Below, piece by piece: positions 23,721 to 36,100 of a DNA stretch of 64,000 nucleotides (positions are counted from its first letter, which is position 1; every line of letters starts with the position of its first letter). Source of the stretch: Gnetum montanum (taxonomy: Eukaryota > Streptophyta > Gnetopsida > Gnetales > Gnetaceae); the NCBI GenBank assembly GCA_015680685.1, contig MNCI01026334.1, forward strand, positions 588,003-652,002, read 5' to 3'. The notes under the pieces were generated by a model. It made no database searches and was not told the DNA's origin. It saw only the letters and a list, made by a program, of their open reading frames with translations. The translations under genes were made by a program, and so were the position numbers.

Positions 23721-23979
23721 ACACCTTCACAGCAGAGGAAACCATCTTGGTGCCACTTAGAATAAGTTGGAAAATGGAGCCCAAATTGCAAAACATACTA
23801 TTAGAACTAATAGCAATTATTGATTAACCAATTCATTAATCAAAATTTTAACTATTAATGTATTAATCAACACTATTAACCTTACTATTAATGTTATATT
23901 CTATCATTAATCCATGATTACATTGTTTATGATATTCCTGTGAGGCTTCCAACATTAAACATTAGAGTAACTGTAAGGT
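23721..23979. other. A/T-rich interval between F and element A
   Basis: Repeated attaat, ttaatca and ctattaat strings. No open frame and no motif seen. Probably decayed upstream sequence of F or unrelated filler. Confidence 0.4.
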
Positions 23980-25602
23980 TGATATTAACTTAAATTAGCC
24001 ATCAAGAACTAAAACACCACAAAAATTTGCATGTTATAGTCAATCTTCATCATGTAGCTTTTACCCCATGAAACCTAAGGTAAAACTTCATTGTAAATGT
24101 GAAGACTGTAACCCACAGTGGGAAATTTCACATACTTTACACTTTTGGGATTGAAAAAATGCCTCATAAATGGTCAAAGTCTTATTCCCCAAGTGAAAAA
24201 AGTCACCTAGTGTTTATATTTGGGCTTGGGGGGTCAAAATGCCTTTTGAAATGCCAAAAAAGGTAATTTTATGGGTTTTATGGGGGGTATACATTTCTCT
24301 ACGTTGGAAGCACATGTATGGGGGTAAATCTCACCTACCCCCAACATGGAAGAGTGGGGGTTTTGGAAATTTTTCCTCTTTAGCATGGAGACCACATGCA
24401 CAGCCTGGAAACCTTTTTCCCTTAGCATGAAAGTTTCCCCCAATGTGGAGTCTTCACCCCTAGCATGAAAAATTGCATCCCCCAACATGGAAGCTACAAA
24501 AGCCAAAATTCATCACTTCATGCACTTCACCATTGACTAGTCACTTCAGCAAGCATGGTGGAGAGCTCAACATGGAAGCTACAAAAGCCAAAATCCATCA
24601 CTTCATGCACTTCAATGTTGACCAACCACTTTAGAAAGCATGGTGGAGAGCTTAGTGTGGAAGATTCATCTCTAGCATGGAAGGTGTGCCCTAATTACTA
24701 TTTATAGTAAACCAAATGGCCATGGGGGGAGAACTTACTATGTAGAGTACCACCCCCCCCCCCCCCCCCCACCCCCCCCCCNAAAAAAATTGAACACCCA
24801 TCTCACATGAAATTGGTAGCCAGTTTGTAGCGTGATTCATGGCCCAAAGAACCTATAAAAGCCAACATCATTTATAGGTTCAACAATTTTCAGTAAGGTT
24901 CAACAACTTTTGGCATATAAACACTTTGGCAATTCCACAATTTTTCAGATGATTAAGCAATTTTCTAAGTACTAATTCCACACTTGGGGCATTCCCATGC
25001 ACTCAAGAGTTTCTACAAGTTCCCATGCTTACATTCTCTTGAATCCCAACATTGAAGCATTATAGCCTTAAGATTTGTGAACTTTTGGTGTCAAAGATGC
25101 ATCTCTAGGGCTTCTAATCCCTAGCATGGAGCAATCTGGCAATTAAATTTCTTACTTTTCTCACCCCTCCCAATAGTGATCCAACTTGTAGATCTAAGGT
25201 TGAAGTGGAGGAGGTTCAATAGCATTAGGAGTGGCTTAGCACCCGGATCATGGAGTAGATCACATTAGCTTCAACAAGCTTTGAACTCCTTCATAAGTGA
25301 ACTTCCTTCCTACTCATCTAGGCACCATTTTTACACATTTCTCTAACTTACTCTTTGTTATTTCTCAATAAAGTTTAAAGTTCTGAGCTTATGTTCAAAA
25401 TAAATTTATTTTCTATGCATTATTTAGATCTATTTGTGATTTTATGTTTTGCATTTCATAACTCCCTGGGTGATCTGTTGAGTCTGCCAAGGTGCCCCAA
25501 ATCCCATTTTTTTCATAAAGGTCCTAGGGATTCGTGGGTTGAGGAACTGTTGCATCAAGGATCTTTGGTTTTTTCTAATGACTAAAATTTTTAGTTGCAA
25601 TA
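23980..25602 (+). repeat. Element A 5' LTR
   Basis: About 1.62 kb, from TGATATTAAC to GTTGCAATA. Paired with 44,693-45,841 and homologous to the LTR of element B. TATA box TATAAAAG at 24,854-24,861. An 85-bp internal tandem duplication (24,484-24,653) is absent from the 3' LTR. A poly-C run followed by N at 24,782 marks an assembly weak point. The start is inferred from similarity with B. Confidence 0.82.
24484..24653 (+). repeat. 85-bp tandem duplication in the 5' LTR of A
   Basis: Two copies (24,484-24,568 and 24,569-24,653) starting AACATGGAAGCTACAAAAGC and ending near GGTGGAGAGCT. The 3' LTR has one copy at 44,810-44,895. The duplication therefore arose in the 5' LTR after insertion, or is an assembly duplication. 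Confidence 0.85.
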
Positions 25603-25608
25603 GTTTTT

Positions 25609-25629
25609 CTTGATGTTAGAAGGAGGACC
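25609..25629 (+). other. Element A primer-binding site (decayed)
   Basis: CTTGATGTTAGAAGGAGGACC, adjacent to the LTR end. The copy in element B is CTTGGCGCTAGAAGGAGGGCC. Differences concentrate at the CG-containing GGCGC core, as expected from loss of methylated CpG. Confidence 0.6.
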
Positions 25630-26916
25630 TTTGCCCAAATTCTATGCTAAAACTTTGTTAGCCACATTGTCAACATTGTCTCTTAGTAGTAAACTTGCAT
25701 TTTTGCAATCAAAACCTTGGAAATCTAATGCTATGCTTACCCACCCACCCCCACTCCCAAGCACCACACCACACCCCACACACCCCGCCCCTCCTCTCCT
25801 TTGTAGTAAAAATTAGAAGCTTCCCAAAACTATTTTTTAGAAACTATCATGTTTCCATTTTGGCCTTCAAACTTTTCCCCCTTCTCTCCAACGTTAGATT
25901 AGAAGATGTGAGATTTCCATCATCTCACTCCTGTTCTTTCCCCCTTGTCATACCTAGCATAGAGGCCTTTGGGAAGCCAACATGGGAGAAGCTTAACACC
26001 AACCAAAAAGACTATATCTATTTTCTTTTTCCATTGAAATTTGCAAGGCTTTTAAATTTTTTCCATAAAAATTCCCAAAATCCAACGTTGCAACCTATTT
26101 TTCCCTTGCAATCAAAGTCCAACATGAAAGATGCAGGTATTTGGGTTTCCAAGATTTTCACAATAGTTGTAGTGAATTTCAAGGTCAACATTGGTATCCC
26201 ACCAAGACCTTCAAGAAGATCAACATTGCCCTCCCACCTCCCCCCCCTTAGCATGTAACCAAAACTACAGCGTGGAAGTTGCAAGTGGTTGGATGGTGAC
26301 TTTTCATAGCGGTTGCTATGAATTCTTTTCTCCAAGGCTAGCATTGAAACCTTTTCCATTTCTTTTTTTTTCTGCTAATTTCAGTCATTTTTATCTTGTA
26401 AAGTTGGTGATATAGCCCTTTCATGAATTACCAAACTTCTAGAAGCTAACTTTCCCTCCCCCCCAAAATTTCCAAGCTAAGAAAATTAGCAACCTGCCAA
26501 AGCCAAGTTTCAATGGAAAAAACCCAAACTTTCCACTTTGTTTTTTAGCCTTTCCCCTCATCAACATTGAATTAGAAGGTGTGATATTTTCATTATCTCA
26601 CCCCTCTTCTTTTCCCCCCTACCATACCCAGCCTAGGGATAGTTGAGAGGCCAACTTTGAAGAGGCTTGAAACTAATGTTTCCAACTTTCCATTCTTGTT
26701 AAGGGGGAAAACCCCTCTTATTCCCTACTTACTAATTATAGTAAGTACCTCATTGTTTTTCCATTTTCATTTCCTTTAAAATTTTTTGAATTCCATTCAT
26801 TGGAATTTACTTATATTTTACTATTTATAGCCTATTTTAAGCCATTATCAACACTATAGCCATGTCTTTCCAATAGTCCACCAAATTACCCTTCACCCTC
26901 ACTGGCAAAGATCATA
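25630..26916 (+). other. Element A leader
   Basis: C-rich and A/T-rich untranslated stretch. Two related blocks of about 120 bp occur at about 25,885-26,010 and 26,560-26,690, each with gattagaag or aattagaagg, then atctcac and cccccttgtcatacc or a variant. A 187-codon open frame on the plus strand at 25,695-26,258 is proline- and phenylalanine-rich with no family resemblance. I do not call it a gene. Confidence 0.55.
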
Positions 26917-28640
26917 GCTAATAAGCCATGATGGTCTATGACCCCAAAGACCCTACTATCATTGAGTGTATGCAACCTTTAAGAATTAGAGAGGAGAGTC
27001 ATAATTTTGCAACCATATATGAATATCATTATAACTTCATTTGTGCTAAAATACAGGTAGGCATGCTAATTTCATGTATCGAAGCAAAGGCCAAGAGGGA
27101 GTTTGAGCTCATACATAAGAGTGGGAAGGAGTACATCCCTTCCCCATATGACCAAATTTCTCTTAATGACATCTATGCTACCATCCTAGCCCAATTGATT
27201 GCCATGGAAGAGGAAGATGACAAGCATATCTTTGAGAAATAATAGGAAGTGGAGGATGAATTTAAGGAAGAATCTAAGCTTGAAAACAGCCTAGGTGAAC
27301 TATTCCAACAAACATCCCCCAAGGTCGTAACACCTTCCTCTAATTCTCTTTTTTTTTCTCCATGGGCATGGTGCCACCATCTTCCACCCCTTCCCACCCT
27401 ACTATAGTAGATCCCAATTGGTTATGTTCACACATCAATCTCAACAAATGGCACAAACAACAAACTATAACACATCAATGTCATTTACAACAAAGTATTG
27501 ATATGTAAAACCATTGATGGTGCTTTTTACCACAAAAAATCCAATAATTACTCACATGGAGCCCACCATTGAACCCTAAGCAACATAGGGGTCACACACC
27601 CCATTTGTTCCATTTTTGTCTCAAGTACCAGCACAAACATTCTTTCCTTTGTTTGGTCCACAAGTCATAATCATAATGCAACCTCTTCCTTCTATCATGC
27701 AACTCATAGTGAGACCACAACCTCAAAATACATGCCACAATCCTATGTACAGACCCCACAACCAACAAGGCCACCACAAGATTTGGATGAAGCCTTCTAG
27801 ATGATCCATGACCTAATAGAGAAGTTGAAGAGGCTTAAAGCCTCTACTTCACAAACTTTTAAGATTATGGATTTCTACCAGAATAATCCCATAAGTCATG
27901 TAGTTCCACCCTTGACACTTCCTCCTCGTGTTCCTATTCCCCAATTTAGCAAATATAACAAAAAGGTGACCCTAATGCTTGCCTTATTACATTTTGATCC
28001 AAATGCTTACTCTTGCAACCATGGCCTCATACCATCATGAGGATTTTCCCTGTGACTTTGACTAGAAAAGCACTTGATTGGTACCACGCATTACCCAAAG
28101 TGTCCATATCCTCTTTAGAGGACTTCATTGGCCAATTTGTAAACTACTTCAAGTATAACTTGAAGCCTAACATAACACTTGACCAACTCATGAAGGTCAA
28201 CTAGGGATCCTTAGAACTTGTACAAAAGCTCATCTATTGGTGGAATGGAATATTGAATGAAATACCATAACTTATAGTCGAAGCCCACTTGTTAGCCATA
28301 TTTAAGAAAGCAGTGAATGACTTCATCAAGTCTAAACTCTACTACCTTGACCCATAGTTCCTCAACTAGGCATTCTCTAAAACTAAAAATATAGAGAATT
28401 TTGTAGAGGCCACTCATGATCTAGCCTATATAGTATATAAAAACCAACACACTTAGAGAAATAAAGAAAAGAGCAAACAAAACAACACGACCATAGAAAT
28501 TATAACTAAGAAAAAAAAGATCATAAACCAAGGGCCAAAGGTCAATCCACCCAACGTCCCCACCAATGACTATAATAACCAACCATCAACCTCTAGGGCC
28601 ATTACTAAAAACACCATAAAATTTTGGCTAGCACCTTTAG
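26917..28640 (+). pseudogene. Element A gag, N-terminal and capsid part (broken)
   Basis: Starts at ATG 26,928 with MMVYDPKDPTIIE and stays open for 104 codons. After a linker come IPQFSKYNKKVTLMLALLHF (27,935-27,990), IFPVTLTRKALDWYHAL, LEDFIGQFVNYFKYNL (28,045-28,165), then NDFIKSKLYYLDP and AFSKTKNIENFVEATHDLAY (28,310-28,430). These are Retrotrans_gag signatures, colinear with element B. Stops and a frameshift at about 28,010 break it. The frame fades near 28,640, where foreign sequence begins. Confidence 0.8.
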
Positions 28641-28975
28641 ACAGAAAATAGAGCTAAGTCATGATCATCCCTAGAATGACCAAGCTCCAGAGCATCAAAA
28701 CAGCATCGAATGGAGCATAATTAAAAAGGAAAAAGTTCCATGGGACCCATAGGTGACTACACTAGCATCTGGCATTAGGAATTTCAAGTTTTGGATTCAA
28801 AATACTTGGTTTTGACCAAGTACACTATGTTCACGTGGGGCTGTACGCTGGCCAACGTACAGGTCAGCTTATGGCAACTTTTGGGCCCCAAAAATAAGCT
28901 AAAACATGCCAAAATTGAACATCTGGACCCCCTAGGGCCTTCCCAAGGTCCCCAGCAGCTCTCAGCCTTCTTAAA

Positions 28976-29447
28976 ATCAAGTTTTAACCTTGAAATAATG
29001 CATTTTCAAGTGTATATGCTGGGGATAGTCCTGTATACGCTAGCCAACGTATAGCCTAGCGTATACCACCAAAAATGGCCTAAAATAGGCACCAAAGAGC
29101 AAGATTTTCACCTAAAATTGACTCCTAGAGGTAGGGCAACTATTGGAAATCATCATAGGCACCTGAAAATCAAGTTTTGACCTTGAAATGATGCATTTTC
29201 AAGTGTATACATTGGGGACAGTCTTGTATACGCTGGCCAGCGTATAGCCCAGCGTATACCACCAAAAATGGCCCAAAACAGGCACTAAAGAGCAATATTT
29301 TCACCTAAAATTGACTCCTGGAGGTAGGGAAACTATTGAGCATCATCACAGGCACCTGAAAATCAAGTTTTTACCTTGAAATGATGCATTTTCAAGTGTA
29401 TACGCTAGGGACAGTCTTGTATACGCTGGCCAGCATATAGCCCAGCA
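28976..29447 (+). repeat. 193-bp tandem repeat with a palindromic core
   Basis: Copies start with ATCAAGTTTT at 28,976, 29,169 and 29,362, exactly 193 bp apart. The third is truncated. A more degenerate copy precedes at about 28,785. Each holds a palindrome. In copy 2 it is a perfect 20-bp tatacgctggccagcgtata (29,227-29,246), with counterparts at 29,034-29,053 and 29,420-29,439 carrying two and one changes. A second cagcgtata follows. Confidence 0.9.
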
Positions 29448-30074
29448 TCAACCCCACAAAGTCCATCAAAACAGCACCAAATTAGGGAAAAATTAGCTCA
29501 AATTTGACATACAGCATCCTCAAGACATGAGCCATTCAATTCTATAGTCAAAATTGGCTTTGGAGGTTAAAATTTGGTCCAAAATGCATCATTTATGGTC
29601 CATACGCTCGCCAACGTATGGAGTGTATACGCCAGCGTACACACGCTAGACGCCCAATCTCATACGTTGAATGCTATACGCAAATGCCAACACACGCCAG
29701 AGCATTTCAAGACATGCTGAGGCCAAAAACAGCAGGCCAGAGCATAGATCCAAAAGCCAGAGACATCATTCTTGTTGTAACATACAAATTCTTTTGTAAA
29801 TTTTAAGTTTTTTGAGCGTTCCAAGCCTATACGTTGGGCGTTCATACGCCAGTGTGTACGCTACATGTTGTACAATTGAAATGTATCCTGCACTCGATCA
29901 ATGCACCACCTGTCTCTCGATCTAAATTTTTCTCACCTCACAACCACTCATCTCCTTCCAGATCCGAATCTAATGCCCAAGATCTTATAAAAACCCAGAT
30001 TTTTCACTAGATCCGGGTTCAAAATTTTTAAAAAGGAGACAAAAAAAACTGGAACCAAGATACTTAGCAAATCT

Positions 30075-30179
30075 AGGCATCAACCTTTGTACACTGGGCA
30101 TCAACCTTTGTACACTGGGCATCAACCTTTGTACGCTAGGCATCAACCTCTATACGCTGGGCATCAAACTTGGACACTG
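30075..30179 (+). repeat. 21-bp minisatellite, five copies
   Basis: Unit gggcatcaacctttgtacact repeated five times with small changes (tacgct, tatacgct). It shares the TACGCT word with the 193-bp repeat. Confidence 0.92.
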
Positions 30180-30639
30180 CATTTCCCTGCAACCCAAAAC
30201 CTGCATCTTCCAACACCCATCATCACCCACCAGGGCTAAACGTCCACCTTGTGATCAATCCACAACTGTGTTCTGACTGGTGCACACTGTAATAATTTTT
30301 CAATACAAAACAGCTTACATTTTTCCCATAATTATTGCAGTTTTCTTTGTTTTTCCAATTTACGTTTACATTCCCATTTACATTATTGTGTCTATTTACG
30401 TTACAGTTTACAGTTAATGTGCATCATTTACGTATAACCCAACGCATTGCAAAGTGTGTACGTTGGGGAAGTCCTTGTTTGATCTGCGTGCTAACCACTC
30501 AAGGCAGTCTGCCTTCATCCATTCCAGCTTGCCCTCAAGCGAAGGTAGGGTCTTCTGTATTCTTCCGAGGATCTCTTGGTGTTTGTTTCATTCCAACCTT
30601 GCACCGATAATTTTGGACAGTACCATTACATCGATAACA

Positions 30640-32520
30640 GATAGACCTAACTTCAAAAGGAAGGATAGTTTCAAATACACTACGTTACCATTAAGACCAT
30701 TCAGGTTGCTATACCAACTATTAAGAAGTGGGTGCATGCAATACAAATAAATGATCAAAATAGCTCAAAAGAAACATGAGCAACTATGTGAAATAGCCAA
30801 GGATCCTACTCGAGCAAGGAAGGATGACCTACAACTACCTATATACTTCAAGTTAGATCGCTTCTACCACTATCACCAGCTGCTTGATCATGACATAGAC
30901 TTCTACCTTATGCTAAATGATGACTTGCAAAGGATGATAGATAGGGGAAAGCTAGTTTTAGATTCTTCCAATCTAGTTCAACCACAAAACTAGTTGATGT
31001 AGGTCTACAAAGATCCATTGAATGCTAATGATAGCCCTTATGTTATTTTAACATTCAATATTGATGACAATCAGAGACCTGCAAGAGAACAATTTGTGAT
31101 TTAAGTACCCCTCTATAATGAAAGGGCTTCTTCAACTTCCCATAGCTCAAGAACTTCTTTTGTCATAAGAATACCTTCACAAGTGCCTTCGAGGAAACCT
31201 TTTGTCATCAAGATCCCCCAACCCGATACAATGCAACTAGCCATAGCCCAACCAATAGCACAATTATCCCTATGGTAGCCAATGCTATTGCCTCTTCCTC
31301 ATAGCCAATGGTTGATAACCAAAAGACTTTAGCCAAACAAAGGAAGAAGCATAACCAAAAGCCCAATAACAAGGGAGATAAGTAAATAGAGGTACAAAAG
31401 GGAGTAGGCCCACTAAAGCCCACTCCCATTTTAGCTATACCCATGACCTCCTCTGTCCTAACCCCTTCAACTAGCAAGCTACAAGAGGACCAAAAAGCCC
31501 ACAACCAAAACAAGGAAGAGCCACAACAGCCATTGCCTAAAGCTAATGTTCACATTTTGGGATGCATGGAGGAAGTAAAGCACAACTGGGGCAACAATCC
31601 TATGGCCAATGATAAAAAGTTTCTCAATGCAATGGATTAAGTTAAGTAATCCCTCAAGCAAAAGAATACAACTTTAAGCTTATATGACCTTATCATGACT
31701 TCCACTACACATCATGAGATGCTAGTCAAAATGTTGACTTCCATCCCCATTAGTAAGAACATCCTCACTAACGAGGAAGCCATTCATGTAATGATGATTC
31801 CTCCCTTACCAAGGAAGGAGAAGTCAACACCCTTAACATTTCATGATATCAAAGTTAAGGTTAATCCCCAAAATGGTGAGGTAACTACATCCCCTTTATT
31901 CATAACCATACACATAGGAAAATTTAAACTACATTGGGTGCATTTTGATGATGGAGCCACAAACAATGTCATCCCATGTACCATCGTTGAATGCTTGGGC
32001 CTAACTAAGAAAATACAATCTAAAACCACTATAGCTCTTAAGTCCTTCAATGGATCAATAGTTGCTATCAAGGGATCTATCTCCTTGGATTTTGTAGCTG
32101 GGGAGCAATTCCCCACAACATCCAATTTCTTGGTGGAGGAAACACCAAGATCCAACCTAATCTTGGGAAGACCTTGGTTGGCTTAATTACAAGTTGTGTC
32201 CTCTCCCATCCATCAAGAAATTCACCTCCCTTATGAGGGAGATGAAATCATCATTCATAGTGATAATGTGGTTCCCCTAGCTATCAACAACATAGACATA
32301 GAGTAAGGGTCTAAAGTAGAGCTTCAAGAAGAAGCTCTTAGCCATGAAGAGCAACAACTCAAGAAAGCCAACAATCATAATGATAAAAAATAGGATGCAT
32401 TATGGGATGAACTCCCTTTTAACATTGTAAGCAAAGGGGATGGCAAATATAAGCTTGTGTAGAGTAGGCCTTACTCACTTTCTAATCTTACAAAGATTAG
32501 AAAGAATATACACAAGTGAA
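30640..32520 (+). pseudogene. Element A gag C-terminus and protease (broken)
   Basis: Gag resumes with a segment like the one before the knuckle in B. The knuckle stretch is KLDRFYHYHQLLDHDIDFYL (30,849-30,908), with tyrosine at both cysteine positions. A linker rich in P, Q and K follows to 31,690. The retropepsin region is open over 31,695-32,186: PLTFHDIKVKVNPQNGE, SPLFITIHIGKFKLH, VHFDDGATNNVI, GSISLDFVAGEQF and SNLILGRPWLA. The active-site triplet is DDG rather than DSG or DTG. A conserved tail (VVSSPIHQEIHLPYEGDE) runs to about 32,500, where coding stops before the spacer. Confidence 0.83.
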
Positions 32521-32749
32521 GTTTACCTTAACCTTCCCATGCCCTTATGACTAGATGCATTGATAGCCATGTATTCTTACTATTCTTTTACAGTTTATTA
32601 TATCTTTTTATGCATTTGTTGTTTTACTCTTTATGCACGTAGCCTATGCATATAGCCTAAGTTCATTTGCATTTTTACCTATTTGATACAACTATTCTTT
32701 ATTTTTCCTTATGTTTTAAACATCGAAAAAGTGCCTCTTTCATACCTTG

Positions 32750-32890
32750 TTCACTAAGACGCTAAACTGGCATTATGGTCTACTAAGATCTTAAATTAGC
32801 ATTATGGCCTTCCATGGCCTTAAACTAGCAACATAGCCACAATCACACAATATAACCTATGCTCGTGATGACCTAAAACTAGAAAACATC
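32750..32890 (+). repeat. 29-bp minisatellite, first copy in element A
   Basis: About four units of ctaagatcttaaattagcattatggcc type, spaced 29 bp. Same family as 42,437-42,527 and, inverted, 1,210-1,385. It lies just after the protease tail. Confidence 0.82.
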
Positions 32891-33149
32891 TTATTTATTA
32901 TTACACTTCTTTTTTTCAATTAGTCATTTAATGTTATAACCAAAACGTCAACATAGCCATTTTCAATGTTTACAAGATTTAAAATGTTTACTATAGATAC
33001 ATATACCCAAAAATGAAATCAAATATTTAAATTTAAAGTTTAAATGTCCATAACATGCATAGTCATGGCCACAATGTATGGCAAGAATGTCAAAGAATAA
33101 CAACCATCTATAACATCACCAATAAAAATAAAAACAAATAGCCAACAAG

Positions 33150-36100
33150 CTAAATTAAAGGAGGCTACTGAGTGGCATCCGACAGAGGAAGTGATGGATC
33201 ATTCCCAACCTCATTGTTCGGGCTACTAATGTCTCCTAAGGCCTAAAATGTAACAACATATGCCAGTTAGTAACCCATTCTGGCTCCATTACTTTTAGGG
33301 GTAGATGGGGAATGCCTTCCTCCAAATGGTGGAGGATCTAGTCTTCCATCATGTTGACTCAATCAACATCCCCAAGATCAATGCTAGAGAGAATGTCAGT
33401 CCTATCTATAAGAGTCCAAGTAGGAGACTTATGGGTAGCAGCAGCTGTAGAGGTCTCACCTACAACAATGGTAATCTGAAGAGTAGGGGATTATTCCACT
33501 GTGATAGTATTTATAGAAAGCTCATAAACACTCTATGCATAAATCCCCTAGATGTATAGCTCTCTCTTGCACCATTCAACTAACTCTTCCTTAAGCCACT
33601 TTAGGTAGGCCCTACGATCCACCTTATACTGTCACTTGTGGGCCTTTTGTGTCTTCCCCACTCTAGGACCCAAGCACAATGATCCTTCCAATCCTCAACC
33701 TTTTTGAAAATGAGGTTCATCTGCATACATTATTCTACCATCTCCCCATAGGACTGCTACTTTTTCCCAAACAACATGCCAGTAGCAGGTGCACATGATC
33801 TCCTTAGTTTGTAATTTCCTTGAGTTAGCCACTTGGGATTCCACAAAGGCCTTATGGTCTCAGAGATCTCTAATTCATAACTTTCTCCCATAGGGATTCG
33901 CTGGACCTCTCTAGCTTCCATAAAGTTTTTGTAGACGACATTGTTAAATCAGTAGCAATGTTGTACAACTTCACGAGTACACTAGATACATGAAAGGGAA
34001 GCTTGGGCAAGGAGTCTATCTCCATGTCTTTGCTATGGTTCCACTCCACATTAGGTACTACACAAGCATAAAATACAACCATAAAATATAATTCACAACC
34101 TATGATAGCCATAATGCAAGTAAAGTCTATGATTGAAGCACAAAAAACAAAATCCTTACCTATCTCAGGTGCAACCTGATGCAATTGATCGATGATGTTC
34201 TTAGCCATCCCACACATGAACTTCACTTTTTCTGGAGTCTCTACCCATGGTTTCACATGAAACTTAGGGATAGGACCTTACACTGATGGCTCAAGAACTA
34301 CTATAAGCTATAAGCATAACAATCATCGAAAGGTTAAAATGAAAACCAAAGATAAACAATGAGATATAACGAAAATATTAAGGCATAGGCATACCTAACT
34401 CCTCCTTCTCTTCCTCCTCAAGAATAATGATAGGATAGGTACCTAGTACCACCTCACTAGAGAAGGTATCTAGATCATCTATACCTACATCAACAAATCC
34501 TTCAACCATAGGCTGCTTTCAGAGTGCCTCTTCTACACATCTTTGTTTTGCCTCCATAGCAACTTGGGTTGCCATATCCTGATGCTTGTCTACAATCATA
34601 GCACATAGAAGATTGGTTAATACATGAAACCATAAAGTATCCATAAACTTTAAAACATGAAATAGCCAAATTTAAAAAAAAAACATACCTGCAACTACCT
34701 ACTATGATGGCCTAAGCTTAAGCTTAAGCCTCTTTGAGGTAGGTTGGTCTAATGCTAGGGGTACCTCCTCCATAGGCCTCTTAAGTTTCTTCCTAGCTAC
34801 CCCTTCAGCCTCCATACACTATCGTCTACCATCCTAAACACTAGCAAGAAACAAGAGAGGCTCATCATCATTAGTACTGTCATGAGACTCAAACTGCCTA
34901 ACATCAAGATTCTTACTGGTGATGAATAACGTATCATCCATTTCCTTTGGTGGGTTTTGGGCCTGCATTGTTGGATAAATGTGCTTTATTGAAAGCCTAG
35001 AAAGTTGGCTTGGGTCTTGGGAAACCCATCGTCCATTCCTATACACCATCAGAAACTCCACAAACCTCTTTAGATAGCCTACCAAAAATACAAAGTGCAT
35101 ACGGATTACTGTAGAGGTGTCAGCATGGAGTTTAACAATCTCCTCCTAAAGTCCAGTAGCCAAAGCATACACCTAATCAAATTTGATGCCCTCCATCAGG
35201 ACCTTCATAAAGGTCCACCCTTGTGCTAGGTTGATTAACCTCTTTTGTGATAACAATTTGGAAAATGCATGAGACCTAAACAAAGGATATGATTCCTTTG
35301 CATCAAGGTTCATGAAACTATCCGTCAAAATTCCAAAGTCGCCCATGTTGACACCAAGCCACTCTAGAACTTTGTCACAATGGCTCAATTCCCTTATTGT
35401 TCTGGTGGGAACCTTTGCCCCATCAATAGGGACACCAAAAAGCATGAAATAGGCCTACACCTACATCCATATCTACCTTCACACCTTGAATGATGGTGCT
35501 AAAATGACCAACCTTCTCATCGAAGGAGTTGATGACATGCAACATCTTCATAGTAGGAATGGAAGGGATGAGTGCCATGAATACATCAAGAAAACCTACA
35601 CACTAGATGTTTATTTGAACATACCTAGGCACCTGTCCCTTTAGCCACTATTGTCTTGATGTCAACTCACCAAACTTTAGGATGAAGATATCCTAATGAT
35701 TGGAACCTAAAATTGGTATAGTGACATTAGCTGAGGTGGAAGGTCCTGCGAAGCAATAACCAAATTTTAGCATCAACATGAAAAATTTTAACAACCAAGT
35801 GAAGAAATAGAACACTTGGAGCCATAAAACACTAGAAGCTATAGCCTTTACATTTACCTTTCCTTTTCTTCTTCGTTATGGTTTGAGTAGAGGTTCCAGC
35901 TACAAGGGTATGATCCATGCTATTGACATCTACCCACCTGTTATGCATTGTCCCATCATTCTTATAGTTCTTGTATACATGGTTAAACCTGGTGGTGTAT
36001 TCACCAAAGTCCCCTCTTAACTATTGATACACAACAATTCTAATTTGAGAACTCTTGGTAAATTCTTCCAAAGTAGTTTGAGCCACTACAAGGATTTGAT

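Larger units (their letters stand above)
28640..30640 (+). mobile_element. ~2 kb insertion in element A gag, possible solo LTR
   Basis: Absent at the matching place in B gag, where the linker and knuckle are almost contiguous (8,966-9,092). CG dinucleotides and TACG/ACGT words are more frequent than in neighbouring DNA. It holds a 193-bp tandem repeat, a 21-bp minisatellite and a TATA-like CTTATAAAAACCC near 29,985. Gag coding resumes near 30,640 with RPNFKRKDSFKY. The promoter-like site, internal repeats and lack of coding would fit a solo LTR, but I could not define ends or a target duplication. Confidence 0.6.

Noticed and set aside
25695-26258. 187-codon open frame on the plus strand
   Set aside because: Lies in the element A leader, biased to P, F, S and H by C/T-rich sequence, with no counterpart in element B and no domain.
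30335-30750. Two overlapping open frames inside the gag insertion
   Set aside because: They cross the boundary where gag coding resumes; only the final segment (about 30,640 on) has homology, and it belongs to gag.
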